Shown here piece by piece: positions 16,895 to 26,027 of a DNA stretch of 32,763 bases (its first letter is position 1; the number at the start of each line of letters is the position of its first letter). Both the position numbers and the translations under genes were made by a program. The notes under the pieces are model-generated. The model saw only the letters and a list, made by a program, of their open reading frames with translations, did no database searches and was not told the DNA's origin. Source of the stretch: an uncultured Prevotellaceae bacterium (lineage in GTDB: Bacteria; Bacteroidota; Bacteroidia; Bacteroidales; Bacteroidaceae); NCBI GenBank assembly GCA_947304115.1, contig CAMZAE010000021.1, positions 1 through 32,763 on the forward strand, in the 5' to 3' direction.

Positions 16895-17796
16895 TATTGG
16901 ATGCCGTCGATGGTGATACCTTCGATGCCCTTTGCAATCTTGGTAATCATGCCTTGTAAAGCCTTGCCAGGACCGCATTCTGTGAAATGGGTTGCACCAG
17001 CGGCAATCATGTTCTGCACTTCTTGTGTCCAACGAACACTTGCGGTGAGCTGGGCAATAAGGTTCTGCTTGATTTCAGCAGCGTCAGTATGAGGCTTGGC
17101 ATCGACATTCTGATAGACGGGGCAACAGGGCTTATGGAACTCGGTCTTTTCGATGGCTGCCTGAAGCTCCTCCTTGGCAGGCTGCATGAGGGGGCTGTGG
17201 AAAGCACCGCCAACAGGCAGCACCATCGCACGCTTGGCTCCTGCTTCCTTTAACTTCTCGCAAGCAGTGTTTATCTCTTCCACGTTGCCGCTGATAACCA
17301 ACTGGCCAGGACAATTATAGTTGGCAGCTACGACAACGCCTTTGCCCTCTGCTCTGACTTCTGAACAAATCTGTTCAACAGTCTCATCAGGCAGGTTGAT
17401 GATGGCAGCCATCGTGCCAGGAGCAGCTTCGCAAGCCTTTTGCATTGCCATTGCACGGGCATGAACGAGACGAAGTCCGTCCTCGAAGGAAAGTGCTCCG
17501 GCTGCCGTCAAGGCACTGAACTCACCAAGGCTGTGACCGCCCACCATGTCGGGCTTAAAGTCTTCGCCAAGGCAGATAGCTGTAATAACGCTGTGCAGGA
17601 AGACGGCAGGTTGCGTCACCTTCGTCTGCTTCAACTCCTCTGCATCGCCCTCGAACATGATGTCCGTAATGCGAAAACCGAGTATGTCGTTTGCTTTCTC
17701 GAAAAGTTCCTTTGCCTTTGGGTTGCTTTCATAAAGTTCCTTACCCATGCCGGTAAACTGTGCTCCCTGACCGGGAAATACAAATGCTTTCTTCAT
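16894..17796 (-). CDS. fabD: Malonyl CoA-acyl carrier protein transacylase
   Basis: FabD loads malonate from malonyl-CoA onto acyl carrier protein for fatty acid elongation. The 300-residue protein shows FVFPGQGAQFTGMG (5-18), the nucleophile motif GHSLGE (87-92, Ser89), the arginine of VHARAMAMQ (Arg114) and GGAFHSPLM with His200. All active-site residues are present. It has a very clear promoter about 70 bases upstream and shares one base with the downstream GH13 gene (TAATG). No other fatty acid synthesis gene lies nearby. Confidence 0.97.
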   Translation of the reverse strand: MKKAFVFPGQGAQFTGMGKELYESNPKAKELFEKANDILGFRITDIMFEGDAEELKQTKVTQPAVFLHSVITAICLGEDFKPDMVGGHSLGEFSALTAAGALSFEDGLRLVHARAMAMQKACEAAPGTMAAIINLPDETVEQICSEVRAEGKGVVVAANYNCPGQLVISGNVEEINTACEKLKEAGAKRAMVLPVGGAFHSPLMQPAKEELQAAIEKTEFHKPCCPVYQNVDAKPHTDAAEIKQNLIAQLTASVRWTQEVQNMIAAGATHFTECGPGKALQGMITKIAKGIEGITIDGIQ

Positions 17797-17862
17797 ATCG
17801 TTTGATTATGTTTTATCAGGTGTTATTTTCCTGTCTTTATGTCCTATTCCTAAAAACGGCTG

Positions 17863-17894
17863 CAAAGTTACGAAGATTTATTGAATTATACAAA
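17863..17894 (-). promoter_or_regulatory. Promoter for fabD
   Basis: On the minus strand TTTG (17894-17891), a 20-base spacer and TAACTTTG (17870-17863) followed by C form a complete Bacteroidetes promoter. The predicted leader is about 60 bases. The -33 TTTG is immediately next to the nifJ terminator stem. Confidence 0.8.
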
Positions 17895-17926
17895 ATGAGG
17901 GCATGTCAATTGAGACATACCCTCAT
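17895..17926 (-). terminator. Terminator after nifJ
   Basis: ATGAGGG-ATGTC (17895-17907) pairs with GACAT-CCCTCAT (17914-17926) with a single C-A mismatch and a 6-base loop. In the minus direction the stem ends in T followed by TTTG. It lies 56 bases past the nifJ stop, so it should end the nifJ transcript. The T run is short. Confidence 0.65.
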
Positions 17927-17981
17927 AATATCACTTGTTTAGTCACTTATAACATCTTTATGGGAGCAGACAGTGATGAAT

Positions 17982-20900
17982 TTATTCGTTGCTCCAGTCT
18001 TCCTGCGTCTTGCGGACGTAGGTCTTGTAGCGGCGCTGGGCAGCGGCCTTACAAGCATCGTAAAGCTCTTGGGCTTCCTGGGGAGCGGCTTTCTTCAGAG
18101 AGAGGAAGCGAACCTCGCCTTCGAGGAAGTCCTGGAACTTGTCCCAATCAGGCTCCTTGCTGTCGAGCTGGAAGGGAGTCTTGCCCTCTTCTGCCAAAGC
18201 TGGATTGTAACGCCACAAGTGCCAATAGCCGCACTCAACGGCCTTTGCCTCTTCTGCCTGACTCTTGCCCATACCGCCCTTAGCCTTGAGGCCGTGGTTG
18301 ATACAGGGAGCGTAGGCGATGATGAGTGAAGGTCCGTGCCATGCCTCTGCCTCGCGGAAAGCCTTCAGACACTGGCTCTGGTCAGCACCCATTGCCACCT
18401 GAGCAACATAGACGTTGCCGTAGGTTGCCTGCATGAGGCCGAGGTCCTTCTTGCCCACACGCTTGCCGTTGGCTGCGAACTGTGCGATGGCTCCGATAGG
18501 CGTTGCCTTCGATGCCTGACCGCCGGTATTGGAGTAAACCTCTGTATCGATGACAAAGATGTTGAGGTCTTCGCCGGAACCAATCACATGGTCGAGGCCG
18601 CCGTAACCGATGTCGTAGCTTGCGCCGTCGCCACCGATAATCCACTGGCTGCGCTTCACAAGGTAGTGGTCAAGCTCCTTAAGCTGTACGCAAGCAGGAC
18701 AGCCGGCCTTTGCACCTTCGTCAATGAGAGGCTTCAGGGCTGCGGCTGCTGCCTTAGAAGCATCTGCATCGTTCTGTCCGTCAATCCATTGCTGGGCTGC
18801 TTCCTTGAACTCTGCACTAACCTTTTCGTCGGCAATAAGTTCTTGGAGCAGAGCTGTGATGCGCATCTTCATCTTCTTGTTGGCGAGTACCATACCGAGA
18901 CCGTACTCGCAGAAGTCCTCGAAGAGGCTGTTCGACCAAGCAGGGCCTTGTCCCTTCGCATTCTTTGTGTAAGGTGTGGAAGGAATAGAGCCGGAATAGA
19001 TGCTGGAGCAACCTGTGGCGTTGGAAGCCATTTCGCGGTCGCCAAAGAGTTGGCTGATGAGCTTCACATAAGGTGTCTCGCCACAACCGGAGCAAGCACC
19101 GCTGAACTCGAAGAGAGGCTGTGCAAACTGGCTGTTCTTGGGACTCTGCTTGATGTCAACGAGGTCTTGCTTCGAGCTGACCTTCTTCATGCAGTACTCC
19201 CAATTCTTTGCCTCCTGTGCAGCTTCGGCGCTTGAGTCGTCGTAAGCCACCATCTTGAGTGCGGGACCTCCGAGTTTGGGATTGCCTGGACAAACATCGG
19301 CACAGTTGCCGCAACCCAGACAGTCCTTCACATCCACTTGGATGACAAAGTTCATGCCCTTCATTGTGGCAGGAGCCTTCATCTCGATGGTCTTGCCCTC
19401 GAAGCCCTTCACTTCCTCTGCGTCCATGACGATAGGACGGATGGCTGCGTGCGGACAAACGAATGCACACTTGTTACACTGGATACAGTTGTCGGGATTC
19501 CATACGGGAACGAAGCCTGCAACGCCACGCTTCTCATAAGCGGCTGTGCCTTGTTCCCAAGCACCATCCTCGATGCCCTTGTAGGCACTAACGGGCAGGT
19601 CGGCACCATTCTGGGCGTTGATAGGACGGACAAGGTTGGTGATGTATTCGGGTTCGTCATAAATGGGAGCCTCGTCTGCAGGCAGGTTAGCCCAAGCGGG
19701 ATCAACAGGCAGCACCTTGTACTCTCCGCCGCGGTCAACGGCAGCAAAGTTCATGTTCACCACGTCCTCGCCTTTCTTGCCATAAGACTTCACGATGGCC
19801 TTCTTCATCTGCTCTACCGCAAGCTCCACAGGGATAACCTCTGTGATGCGGAAGAAAGCTGACTGCAGGATAGTGTTCGTGCGGTTGCCAAGACCAATCT
19901 CCTGTGCAATCTTGGTGGCATTGATGTAATAAACGGTGATGTTCTTTTCTGCGAAGTACTTCTTTATATTATTAGGAATGAACTTCACAAGTTCCTCGCC
20001 TTCGAAGATGGTGTTCAGGAGGAACTGACCGCCAGGACGAAGGCCGCGAATCACGTCGTACATCCTCAAGTAAGCCTGAACGTGGCAAGCCACGAAGTTA
20101 GGCGTCTTAATCTGATATGTGCTGCGGATAGGTGTGTCGCCGAAACGCAGGTGAGAGCAAGTGAAGCCGCCGCTCTTCTTGGAGTCGTAGCTGAAGTAAG
20201 CCTGGCAATACTTGTTGGTGTTGTCGCCAATAATCTTCACGCTGTTCTTGTTGGCACCGACAGTACCGTCTGCACCAAGGCCGAAGAACTTAGCCTCGAA
20301 GATGCCTTCGCCACCAAGAGCCATCTCTTCCTTAGCGGGCAGAGAAGTGAAGGTGAGGTCATCAACGATACCAACGGTGAACTTGTTCTTTGGTTCGGGC
20401 AATTCGAGGTTCTCATAGACACCAAGAATCATGGTGGGAGTTACGTCGGCAGAGCCGAGGCCGTAACGACCGCCTACGATGACGGGAGCATTGGGCTGAC
20501 CGTAGAAAGCGTCGCGAACATCAAGGTACAGAGGTTCGCCGTTTGCTCCAGGCTCCTTTGTGCGGTCGAGCACTGCGATACGCTTGCAAGTCTTGGGGAC
20601 AGCAGCCAGCAGGTGCTTCACGCTGAAGGGACGATAGAGGTGAACGCTTACCATGCCGTACTTCTTGCCGTTGGCATTTGCGTAGTCGATAGCCTCACGA
20701 GCAGCCTCTGAAGCAGAACCCATCAGGATGATAACCTGCTCTGCATCCTCTGCGCCATAGTAGCTGAAGAGGTCGTACTTGCGGCCAGTGCGCTCGCTGA
20801 TGGCAGCCATGTATTTCTCCACGATGGCAGGAACAGCGTCATAGTAGCGGTTGCAGCTCTCGCGATGAGCAAAGAACGTCTCGGGGTTCTCTGCCATACC

Positions 20901-21554
20901 CTTAGCCTGTGGATGCTCTGGAGAGAGAGCACGGGCACGGAACTCGCTCAGAGCCTTCTGGTTGACGAGGTCGCGAACATCATCCTCTTCCAGAAGCTCT
21001 ACCTTCTGATACTCGTGAGAGGTACGGAAGCCGTCGAAGAAGTTAATGAAGGGCACGCGAGCCTCCAGAGCTGCGAGATGAGCAACTGCGCTGAGGTCCA
21101 TCACCTCCTGCACACTGCCTTCTGCCAGCATAGCGAAGCCTGTCTGACGGCAAGCCATCACGTCGCTGTGGTCGCCAAAGATACACAGGGAGTGTGTTGC
21201 AAGTGTACGGGCAGATACATGGAAGACGCTGGGCAGCAGTTCGCCGGCAATTTTGTACATGTTGGGAATCATCAGCAGCAGGCCCTGGCTGGCAGTGAAA
21301 GTGCTTGTGAGGGCACCTGCCTGAAGAGAGCCATGAACGGCACCAGCGGCGCCACCTTCACTCTGCATTTCCTGAACCATTACTGTATCGCCGAAGAGGT
21401 TCTTGCGCCCCTGGGCAGCCCACTCGTCAACATGCTCCGCCATTGGAGATGAAGGAGTGATAGGATAGATGGCAGCAACCTCACTGAACATATAAGCCAC
21501 ATGTCCGGCACAGGTATTGCCATCCCAAGTCACGAATTTCTTTTGCTTTGCCAT
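17982..21554 (-). CDS. nifJ: Pyruvate:ferredoxin (flavodoxin) oxidoreductase
   Basis: This 1190-residue single-chain enzyme oxidatively decarboxylates pyruvate to acetyl-CoA and CO2, reducing ferredoxin or flavodoxin; it is the usual anaerobic replacement for pyruvate dehydrogenase. Domains run in the standard order. The N-terminal pyrimidine-binding domain has YPITPSSPMAEHVDEW (30-45), followed by the gamma-like domain (about 415-620). The 2[4Fe-4S] ferredoxin domain has C690, C693, C696, C700 and C745, C748, C751, C755. The C-terminal TPP domain has the proximal-cluster pair CSGC (821-824) and the TPP/Mg motif GDGASYDIGYGG starting at 975. All ligands look intact. It is transcribed alone; no convincing -33/-7 pair was found in the 87-base upstream gap. 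Confidence 0.98.
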   Translation of the reverse strand: MAKQKKFVTWDGNTCAGHVAYMFSEVAAIYPITPSSPMAEHVDEWAAQGRKNLFGDTVMVQEMQSEGGAAGAVHGSLQAGALTSTFTASQGLLLMIPNMYKIAGELLPSVFHVSARTLATHSLCIFGDHSDVMACRQTGFAMLAEGSVQEVMDLSAVAHLAALEARVPFINFFDGFRTSHEYQKVELLEEDDVRDLVNQKALSEFRARALSPEHPQAKGMAENPETFFAHRESCNRYYDAVPAIVEKYMAAISERTGRKYDLFSYYGAEDAEQVIILMGSASEAAREAIDYANANGKKYGMVSVHLYRPFSVKHLLAAVPKTCKRIAVLDRTKEPGANGEPLYLDVRDAFYGQPNAPVIVGGRYGLGSADVTPTMILGVYENLELPEPKNKFTVGIVDDLTFTSLPAKEEMALGGEGIFEAKFFGLGADGTVGANKNSVKIIGDNTNKYCQAYFSYDSKKSGGFTCSHLRFGDTPIRSTYQIKTPNFVACHVQAYLRMYDVIRGLRPGGQFLLNTIFEGEELVKFIPNNIKKYFAEKNITVYYINATKIAQEIGLGNRTNTILQSAFFRITEVIPVELAVEQMKKAIVKSYGKKGEDVVNMNFAAVDRGGEYKVLPVDPAWANLPADEAPIYDEPEYITNLVRPINAQNGADLPVSAYKGIEDGAWEQGTAAYEKRGVAGFVPVWNPDNCIQCNKCAFVCPHAAIRPIVMDAEEVKGFEGKTIEMKAPATMKGMNFVIQVDVKDCLGCGNCADVCPGNPKLGGPALKMVAYDDSSAEAAQEAKNWEYCMKKVSSKQDLVDIKQSPKNSQFAQPLFEFSGACSGCGETPYVKLISQLFGDREMASNATGCSSIYSGSIPSTPYTKNAKGQGPAWSNSLFEDFCEYGLGMVLANKKMKMRITALLQELIADEKVSAEFKEAAQQWIDGQNDADASKAAAAALKPLIDEGAKAGCPACVQLKELDHYLVKRSQWIIGGDGASYDIGYGGLDHVIGSGEDLNIFVIDTEVYSNTGGQASKATPIGAIAQFAANGKRVGKKDLGLMQATYGNVYVAQVAMGADQSQCLKAFREAEAWHGPSLIIAYAPCINHGLKAKGGMGKSQAEEAKAVECGYWHLWRYNPALAEEGKTPFQLDSKEPDWDKFQDFLEGEVRFLSLKKAAPQEAQELYDACKAAAQRRYKTYVRKTQEDWSNE

Positions 21555-21641
21555 AACTATATAATATGTTTAATTAATGATTTGCAATTTGCTATAAATT
21601 ATACTTTACTTATTACGCAGGGAGTATGGAGTGAACTATAC

Positions 21642-22823
21642 TTAATATAGGAACCCATACATCCAGAGAGGAATTTCCTGCTCCAGCCCTTCCTTGATGC
21701 CGGCGAGGGCATATAGCACATCTGTGTTTTTGCGCTTGGGCTGTTCCAGACAGATGCGGAATCTCATTGTCTTGTCAACGATGAAAGTACAACTGCGATC
21801 ACCTCTCTGTACTTGATGACGTCCCCACAGAGCGTTCTGGAAGAAGGTTTCCATTATCATTTGCTCGTCATTGAAGTCGGGCATCATGGCGTACATCAGG
21901 TTCGTATTGTGCATCAAAATACTTGCTGGTTTCTTGGGGAAGTTCTCTCCAGGGCGATAAAGCATATTGAGCAGGCGTGCATCGCTGAGATACTTGATGT
22001 AGTTCACAACTGTTGCACGGCTGGTCTGCAGGTCCTGGGCAAGCTGGCTGACATTGGGTGCACCGTAGTCGCCAGTGGCAAGCAGATAAAGTAACTTCTT
22101 TATCTTGCTTAGATACTTGAGGTCAATCTGCTTGATGAGCAGGATATCGACTTCAATCATCATGTTGACGGCCTTCAGCAGGTTCTCGATAAAGCTTGCC
22201 TTTTCGAGGAAGAAGGGATAGTAGCCATGGTGGAGATAGTCATCGAAGTAGTCGAGGGGATTGACCTGCGGCAGCACTTCTTCGCAGATATGCTCGTGGC
22301 GGTTCTGTATCTCACGTATTGTATAGGGGCGGAAGTTAGTTCCTGCTCTTAAGTTCAGATATTCTCTGAAAGAGAAACCGCGCAGGTTGTAGCTTGCACA
22401 AATGCCGTTCAGTTCGGGATTCTCTTCTTTGAGACGCATTACGCTCGATCCTGCAAAGATTACTTTCAAACGTGGGCAACGGTCATAGATAAGACGCAGT
22501 TCGCGGCTCCATTCCGGGTACTTGAAGACTTGGTCTATGAGAAGAACCTGACCTCCTGCCTGCATGAAATCCTGTGCAAACTGAAAGAGTGTCTGCCCTT
22601 GGAAGTAGAAGTTATTCATGTTAATGTAGAGACACCTCTGGTCTCTTGGACCGAAGTTCTCTTTGGCATACTGGAGCAGGAATGTTGTTCTGCCCACGCC
22701 TCGGCTTCCCTTTATGCCGATAAGCCGCTTGTGCCAGTCAATTTCATCCATCAAGGCACGTCTGATGGGTGCTTGTGTGCGTTCCACCAGATATTGATGC
22801 ATTCTGTAGAAAGAATCGAACAT
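21642..22823 (-). CDS. AAA_14-type ATPase-fold protein with altered Walker motifs
   Basis: From the ATG at 22823 the protein has 393 residues. An ATG at 22880 keeps the frame open, but it is upstream of the promoter at 22851-22881 and would not be transcribed from it. The layout matches the AAA_14 plus DUF4143 family: a P-loop GSRGVGRTT (39-47), VLLIDQVFKYPEWSREL (93-109), sensor-like FAGSS (123-127), a middle LSFREYL-type segment, and a winged-helix-like VSQLAQDLQTSRATVVNYIKYL near 255-280. The Walker A lysine is arginine (AGA) and the catalytic Walker B glutamate is glutamine (CAA), each one base from the standard codon. Nucleotide hydrolysis is therefore doubtful. Function of this family is unknown. 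Confidence 0.85.
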   Translation of the reverse strand: MFDSFYRMHQYLVERTQAPIRRALMDEIDWHKRLIGIKGSRGVGRTTFLLQYAKENFGPRDQRCLYINMNNFYFQGQTLFQFAQDFMQAGGQVLLIDQVFKYPEWSRELRLIYDRCPRLKVIFAGSSVMRLKEENPELNGICASYNLRGFSFREYLNLRAGTNFRPYTIREIQNRHEHICEEVLPQVNPLDYFDDYLHHGYYPFFLEKASFIENLLKAVNMMIEVDILLIKQIDLKYLSKIKKLLYLLATGDYGAPNVSQLAQDLQTSRATVVNYIKYLSDARLLNMLYRPGENFPKKPASILMHNTNLMYAMMPDFNDEQMIMETFFQNALWGRHQVQRGDRSCTFIVDKTMRFRICLEQPKRKNTDVLYALAGIKEGLEQEIPLWMYGFLY

Positions 22824-22850
22824 AATGAAATAAAAACATGTTTTGCGCTG

Positions 22851-22881
22851 CAAAGATACAAAAATATATCTGAATTGCAAA
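22851..22881 (-). promoter_or_regulatory. Promoter for the AAA_14-type gene
   Basis: On the minus strand TTTG (22881-22878), a 19-base spacer and TATCTTTG (22858-22851) followed by C give a complete Bacteroidetes promoter. Transcription would begin near 22844, leaving a leader of about 20 bases before the ATG at 22823, which decides the start. Confidence 0.8.
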
Positions 22882-22910
22882 GTCTGAATAGCAAAAAGTG
22901 CAATTACAGA

Positions 22911-23603
22911 CTATTTATTCGGTTTCTTCGGGAAGATATCAATGTGGCGCATTTGTGTCATAATGGCTGTCTGCCTTTTAAGAACATAGGCAGAAGGTTC
23001 TTTGCTGCTGAACTTCAGAGGATTGGGAAGTGTGGCGGCAATGAGAGCGCAATTAGGCCGTGTCAAGGCAATGGAACGGCGCCCAAAGTGTTGTCTGGCT
23101 ATGGCCTCTGTTCCATAAATACCATCGCCCATCTCTATAGAATTGAGATAAACCTCCATGATGCGTTCTTTGCCCCAGACAAATTCGATGAGAACTGTGA
23201 AGTAAACTTCAAGTCCTTTGCGAAGCCAGCTTGACTTAGGCCAAAGGAAGACGTTCTTTGCTGTCTGCTGACTGATGGTGCTGCCGCCGCGATTGCGTTT
23301 GCCTGTTCGTCGCTCTTCTATTGCCTTGTTTATTTCGATGAAGTCGAAGCCGTTGTGGTCAAGGAAGCGTTGGTCCTCGCTCGCCATTACGGCAACAGGC
23401 ATGTAGATGCTCATTGAATCGAGTGGAACCCATGTATGCTGGAGGCGTGGCATCTCTCCGTTGCCAATCTGTTGCACACATCGTATTATCATCAATGGCG
23501 TGATATATACAGGGCACCACTTATATATAAAAACAGCAAGAATTGTGCTCCCAAAGAACAAGAGCACAATTCTTCGCATAAGTTTCTGAAGCTTGCTTAA
23601 CAC
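22911..23603 (-). CDS. mtgA: Monofunctional peptidoglycan transglycosylase (GT51)
   Basis: The enzyme polymerises lipid II into glycan strands at the outer face of the inner membrane without a transpeptidase domain. The 230-residue length is normal for MtgA. A single membrane segment (about 11-27, IVLLFFGSTILAVFIY) anchors it. GT51 motifs are EDQRF with catalytic Glu76, RGGSTISQQTAKN (105-117) and KERIMEVYLNSIEMG (145-159). The frame begins with GTG overlapping the upstream stop as TAGTG; an ATG at 23579 would still leave the membrane segment intact. It is coupled to the OmpA-like lipoprotein gene, an envelope pairing. No promoter of its own is seen. Confidence 0.95.
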   Translation of the reverse strand: MLSKLQKLMRRIVLLFFGSTILAVFIYKWCPVYITPLMIIRCVQQIGNGEMPRLQHTWVPLDSMSIYMPVAVMASEDQRFLDHNGFDFIEINKAIEERRTGKRNRGGSTISQQTAKNVFLWPKSSWLRKGLEVYFTVLIEFVWGKERIMEVYLNSIEMGDGIYGTEAIARQHFGRRSIALTRPNCALIAATLPNPLKFSSKEPSAYVLKRQTAIMTQMRHIDIFPKKPNK

Positions 23604-24343
23604 TACTGAAGTGTACCTGCTTTAGCGGCGTCAATCATGTCTTGGCTGGCATACAGGTAAACCTCCACGCGGCGGTTCTGTTGCTTGCCAGCGGCAGTGC
23701 TGTTGTCGGCAACAGGATTGCTCTCGCCCAGACCGGCAACTTCTTTAATCTGGCTTGCTGTAGCACCATGCTTCTGAAGGAAGTTGCTAACAGCCTGTGC
23801 ACGCTGCTCAGACAGCTTTTGGTTTGCAGCTACGCTCTGTTCTGCAGTCTTGCCCTTCCAGGGATCGTTGTCTGTGTAGCCAACGATGCCGACATTCATG
23901 TCTGCATTGGCGGCAAGGACGTTGGTGGCAAACTGTGAGAGTGAACTCTGTGCTGCTGCGTTGAGTACAGATTTGCCGCTCTGGAAAAGGATGCCGCTCT
24001 CGAAAGTAACCTTAATGGCCTGGTATCCGTTGGCATCTACTGCGTCTGTTACCTGAGCATTGGCGATAGCTTCTGCTTCTTTCTTTGCCTTATCCATCTT
24101 TTTCCCAATGAGCACACCGGCAGTTGTGCCGCCTGCTACGCCTACGCCGGCACCGATGGCAGCACCCATTTTGGCACCTTGTGAACCGTTGATCAGTGCT
24201 CCAAGTGCAGCACCGAGACCAGCGCCTACTGCGCCACCACCGGCTGCACCGATGAGTCCGCCCTTCGTTGTGTTGTTCATGTTACAGCCAGAGAGCACCA
24301 TAGCCATTGCCAGAGCACCTAAAAGAATTTTCTTTGCTTTCAT
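23603..24343 (-). CDS. OmpA family lipoprotein with glycine-zipper domain
   Basis: This 246-residue protein has a lipoprotein signal with lipobox LSGC, lipidation at Cys20. Residues 28-82 are a glycine-zipper region (GGLIGAAGGGAVGAGLGAALGAL...) likely to sit in or against the membrane. From about 105 the OmpA C-terminal peptidoglycan-binding domain follows: VTFESGILFQSGKSVLN, VGIVGYTDND, LSEQRAQAVSNFL and the final NRRVEVYLY motif. It probably links the outer membrane to peptidoglycan, as in YiaD-like proteins. It is upstream of and overlaps mtgA. A -7 box is found 53 bases upstream. Confidence 0.93.
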   Translation of the reverse strand: MKAKKILLGALAMAMVLSGCNMNNTTKGGLIGAAGGGAVGAGLGAALGALINGSQGAKMGAAIGAGVGVAGGTTAGVLIGKKMDKAKKEAEAIANAQVTDAVDANGYQAIKVTFESGILFQSGKSVLNAAAQSSLSQFATNVLAANADMNVGIVGYTDNDPWKGKTAEQSVAANQKLSEQRAQAVSNFLQKHGATASQIKEVAGLGESNPVADNSTAAGKQQNRRVEVYLYASQDMIDAAKAGTLQ

Positions 24344-24395
24344 TGTTTGTTGATTTTATAGGTTAATACTATTCGTTTGTCATTTGTTTCGGGTG

Positions 24396-24403
24396 CAAAG
24401 ATA
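24396..24403 (-). promoter_or_regulatory. -7 box for the OmpA-like lipoprotein-mtgA operon
   Basis: The minus strand reads TATCTTTGC. It is 53 bases before the start at 24343. The sequence where the -33 element should lie is the low-complexity repeat at 24411-24440, and no TTTG is seen there. Confidence 0.55.
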
Positions 24404-24410
24404 CAAAAAA

Positions 24411-24440
24411 ATGAAGAATGAGGAATGAAGAATGAAGAAT
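24411..24440 (+). repeat. GAAGAAT/GAGGAAT low-complexity repeat between divergent genes
   Basis: Four near-identical 7-8 base units (ATGAAGA, ATGAGGA, ATGAAGA, ATGAAGA) lie between the divergent promoters of the OmpA-like gene and proS. A related tract on the opposite strand lies at 30997-31022, where AAGAATGAAGAATT recurs. Confidence 0.6.
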
Positions 24441-24441
24441 A

Positions 24442-24473
24442 ATTGTGACTAATAAACTTTTTTTGTACTTTTG
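24442..24473 (+). promoter_or_regulatory. Promoter for proS
   Basis: ATTG (24442-24445), a 20-base spacer and TACTTTTG (24466-24473) followed by C match the Bacteroidetes promoter with one deviation in the -33 element. The leader would be about 35 bases, too short for a T-box. Confidence 0.7.
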
Positions 24474-24515
24474 CAATCGAAATGTTAACACACCTACATT
24501 ATATTATATAATACA

Positions 24516-25997
24516 ATGGCAAAAGAATTGGAATTCCTCACGAAACGCAGCGAGGATTACAGCAAATGGTACAATGAATTGGTAGTGAAGGCAGATCTTG
24601 CAGAGCAGAGCGATGTTCGCGGCTGCATGGTCATCAAGCCTTATGGTTATGCAATATGGGAGAAGATGCAGCGCACACTCGACGATATGTTCAAGGAGAC
24701 GGGCGTGCAGAATGCCTATTTCCCCTTGCTTATTCCCAAAAGTTTCCTCTCAAAGGAGGCAGAGCACGTGGAAGGCTTTGCAAAGGAATGTGCTGTCGTG
24801 ACACACTATCGTCTCAAGACCAATGAGACGCACGACGGCGTAGTGGTCGATCCTGCTGCCCGCCTCGAAGAGGAACTGATCATCCGTCCCACATCAGAAA
24901 CGATTATTTGGAACACCTTCAAGAATTGGATTCAGTCTTATCGCGACCTGCCGCTACTGGTCAACCAATGGTGTAACGTCATGCGGTGGGAGATGCGCAC
25001 ACGCCTCTTCCTGCGCACCAGCGAGTTCCTCTGGCAGGAAGGCCATACGGCTCATGCCACCCGCGAGGAAGCAGAGGAGCGTGCCAAGCAGATGCTCAAG
25101 GTCTATGCTAAGTTTGCAGAAGAGTATATGGCTGTGCCAGTGGTTCAGGGCGTCAAGAGCGAGACAGAGCGTTTTGCTGGTGCGCTTGACACCTATACCA
25201 TCGAGGCGATGATGCAGGACGGTAAGGCGCTTCAGAGCGGCACGAGCCATTTCCTTGGTCAGAACTTCGGCAAAGCCTTCGAGGTGCAGTTCCTCAACAA
25301 GGAGAACAAGCCCGAATATGCCTGGGCAACCTCTTGGGGCGTGAGCACACGACTGATGGGAGCGCTCATTATGACGCACAGCGACGACAACGGCCTCGTT
25401 CTGCCGCCCGCTTTGGCTCCCATTCAGGTGGTCATCATTCCTATTGGAGGAAAGCCCGAACAAATGGCTGCCGTTGATGCTGCCGTAGCTCCCATCGTCG
25501 AAGAACTCAAGAAGAAGGGCATCAGCGTCAAGTACGACAATGCCGACAACAAGCGTCCGGGCTTCAAGTTTGCCGATTATGAGTTGAAGGGTGTGCCCGT
25601 CCGTCTCGTGCTTGGCGCAAGGGATTTGGAGAACGGCACCGTCGAGGTGATGCGCCGCGACACTTTGGAGAAGGAAACCCGTCCTCTCGAAGGCATCGCC
25701 GCTTACGTTCAGGAACTCCTCTCCGACATCCAGAAGAACATCTTCACGAAGGCAAAGACTTTCCGCGACGCCCACATCTACGAGTGCGACAACTACGAAG
25801 AGTTCAAGGAGCGTGTCAAGGACGGCGGCTTCTTCCTCTGCCATTGGGACGGCACAGCCGAGACTGAAGCTCGCATCAAGGAAGAGACACAGGCCACCAT
25901 CCGCTGCGTGCCTTTCGGCTTCGAACAGACACCCGGCGTTGACATGGTGACAGGCAAGCCCAGCATGGCACGTGTCCTCATTGCAAGAAGCTATTAG
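24516..25997 (+). CDS. proS: Prolyl-tRNA synthetase, short (archaeal/eukaryote-like) type
   Basis: This class II synthetase charges tRNA-Pro. At 493 residues it lacks the editing insertion of the long bacterial type and corresponds to the short archaeal/eukaryote-like form used by Bacteroidetes. Recognisable parts are [16 protein letters not shown] (34-49), RPTSETIIW (124-132), the motif 2 loop with [18 protein letters not shown] (163-180), and motif 3 in [13 protein letters not shown]. The anticodon-binding domain follows at about 285-390, with [10 protein letters not shown], and a C-terminal zinc-type domain region continues from about 400 ([19 protein letters not shown]) to the family's terminal aromatic SY. 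It has its own promoter and is followed by a 486-base intergenic region. Confidence 0.97.
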   Translation: MAKELEFLTKRSEDYSKWYNELVVKADLAEQSDVRGCMVIKPYGYAIWEKMQRTLDDMFKETGVQNAYFPLLIPKSFLSKEAEHVEGFAKECAVVTHYRLKTNETHDGVVVDPAARLEEELIIRPTSETIIWNTFKNWIQSYRDLPLLVNQWCNVMRWEMRTRLFLRTSEFLWQEGHTAHATREEAEERAKQMLKVYAKFAEEYMAVPVVQGVKSETERFAGALDTYTIEAMMQDGKALQSGTSHFLGQNFGKAFEVQFLNKENKPEYAWATSWGVSTRLMGALIMTHSDDNGLVLPPALAPIQVVIIPIGGKPEQMAAVDAAVAPIVEELKKKGISVKYDNADNKRPGFKFADYELKGVPVRLVLGARDLENGTVEVMRRDTLEKETRPLEGIAAYVQELLSDIQKNIFTKAKTFRDAHIYECDNYEEFKERVKDGGFFLCHWDGTAETEARIKEETQATIRCVPFGFEQTPGVDMVTGKPSMARVLIARSY

Positions 25998-26027
25998 TCC
26001 CGATGCTTTTGGCTTCTGACGCTCTTT

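Noticed and set aside
22824..22880. 19-residue N-terminal extension of the AAA_14-type protein
   Set aside because: It lies over and upstream of a consensus promoter, so the transcript would begin after the extended start codon.
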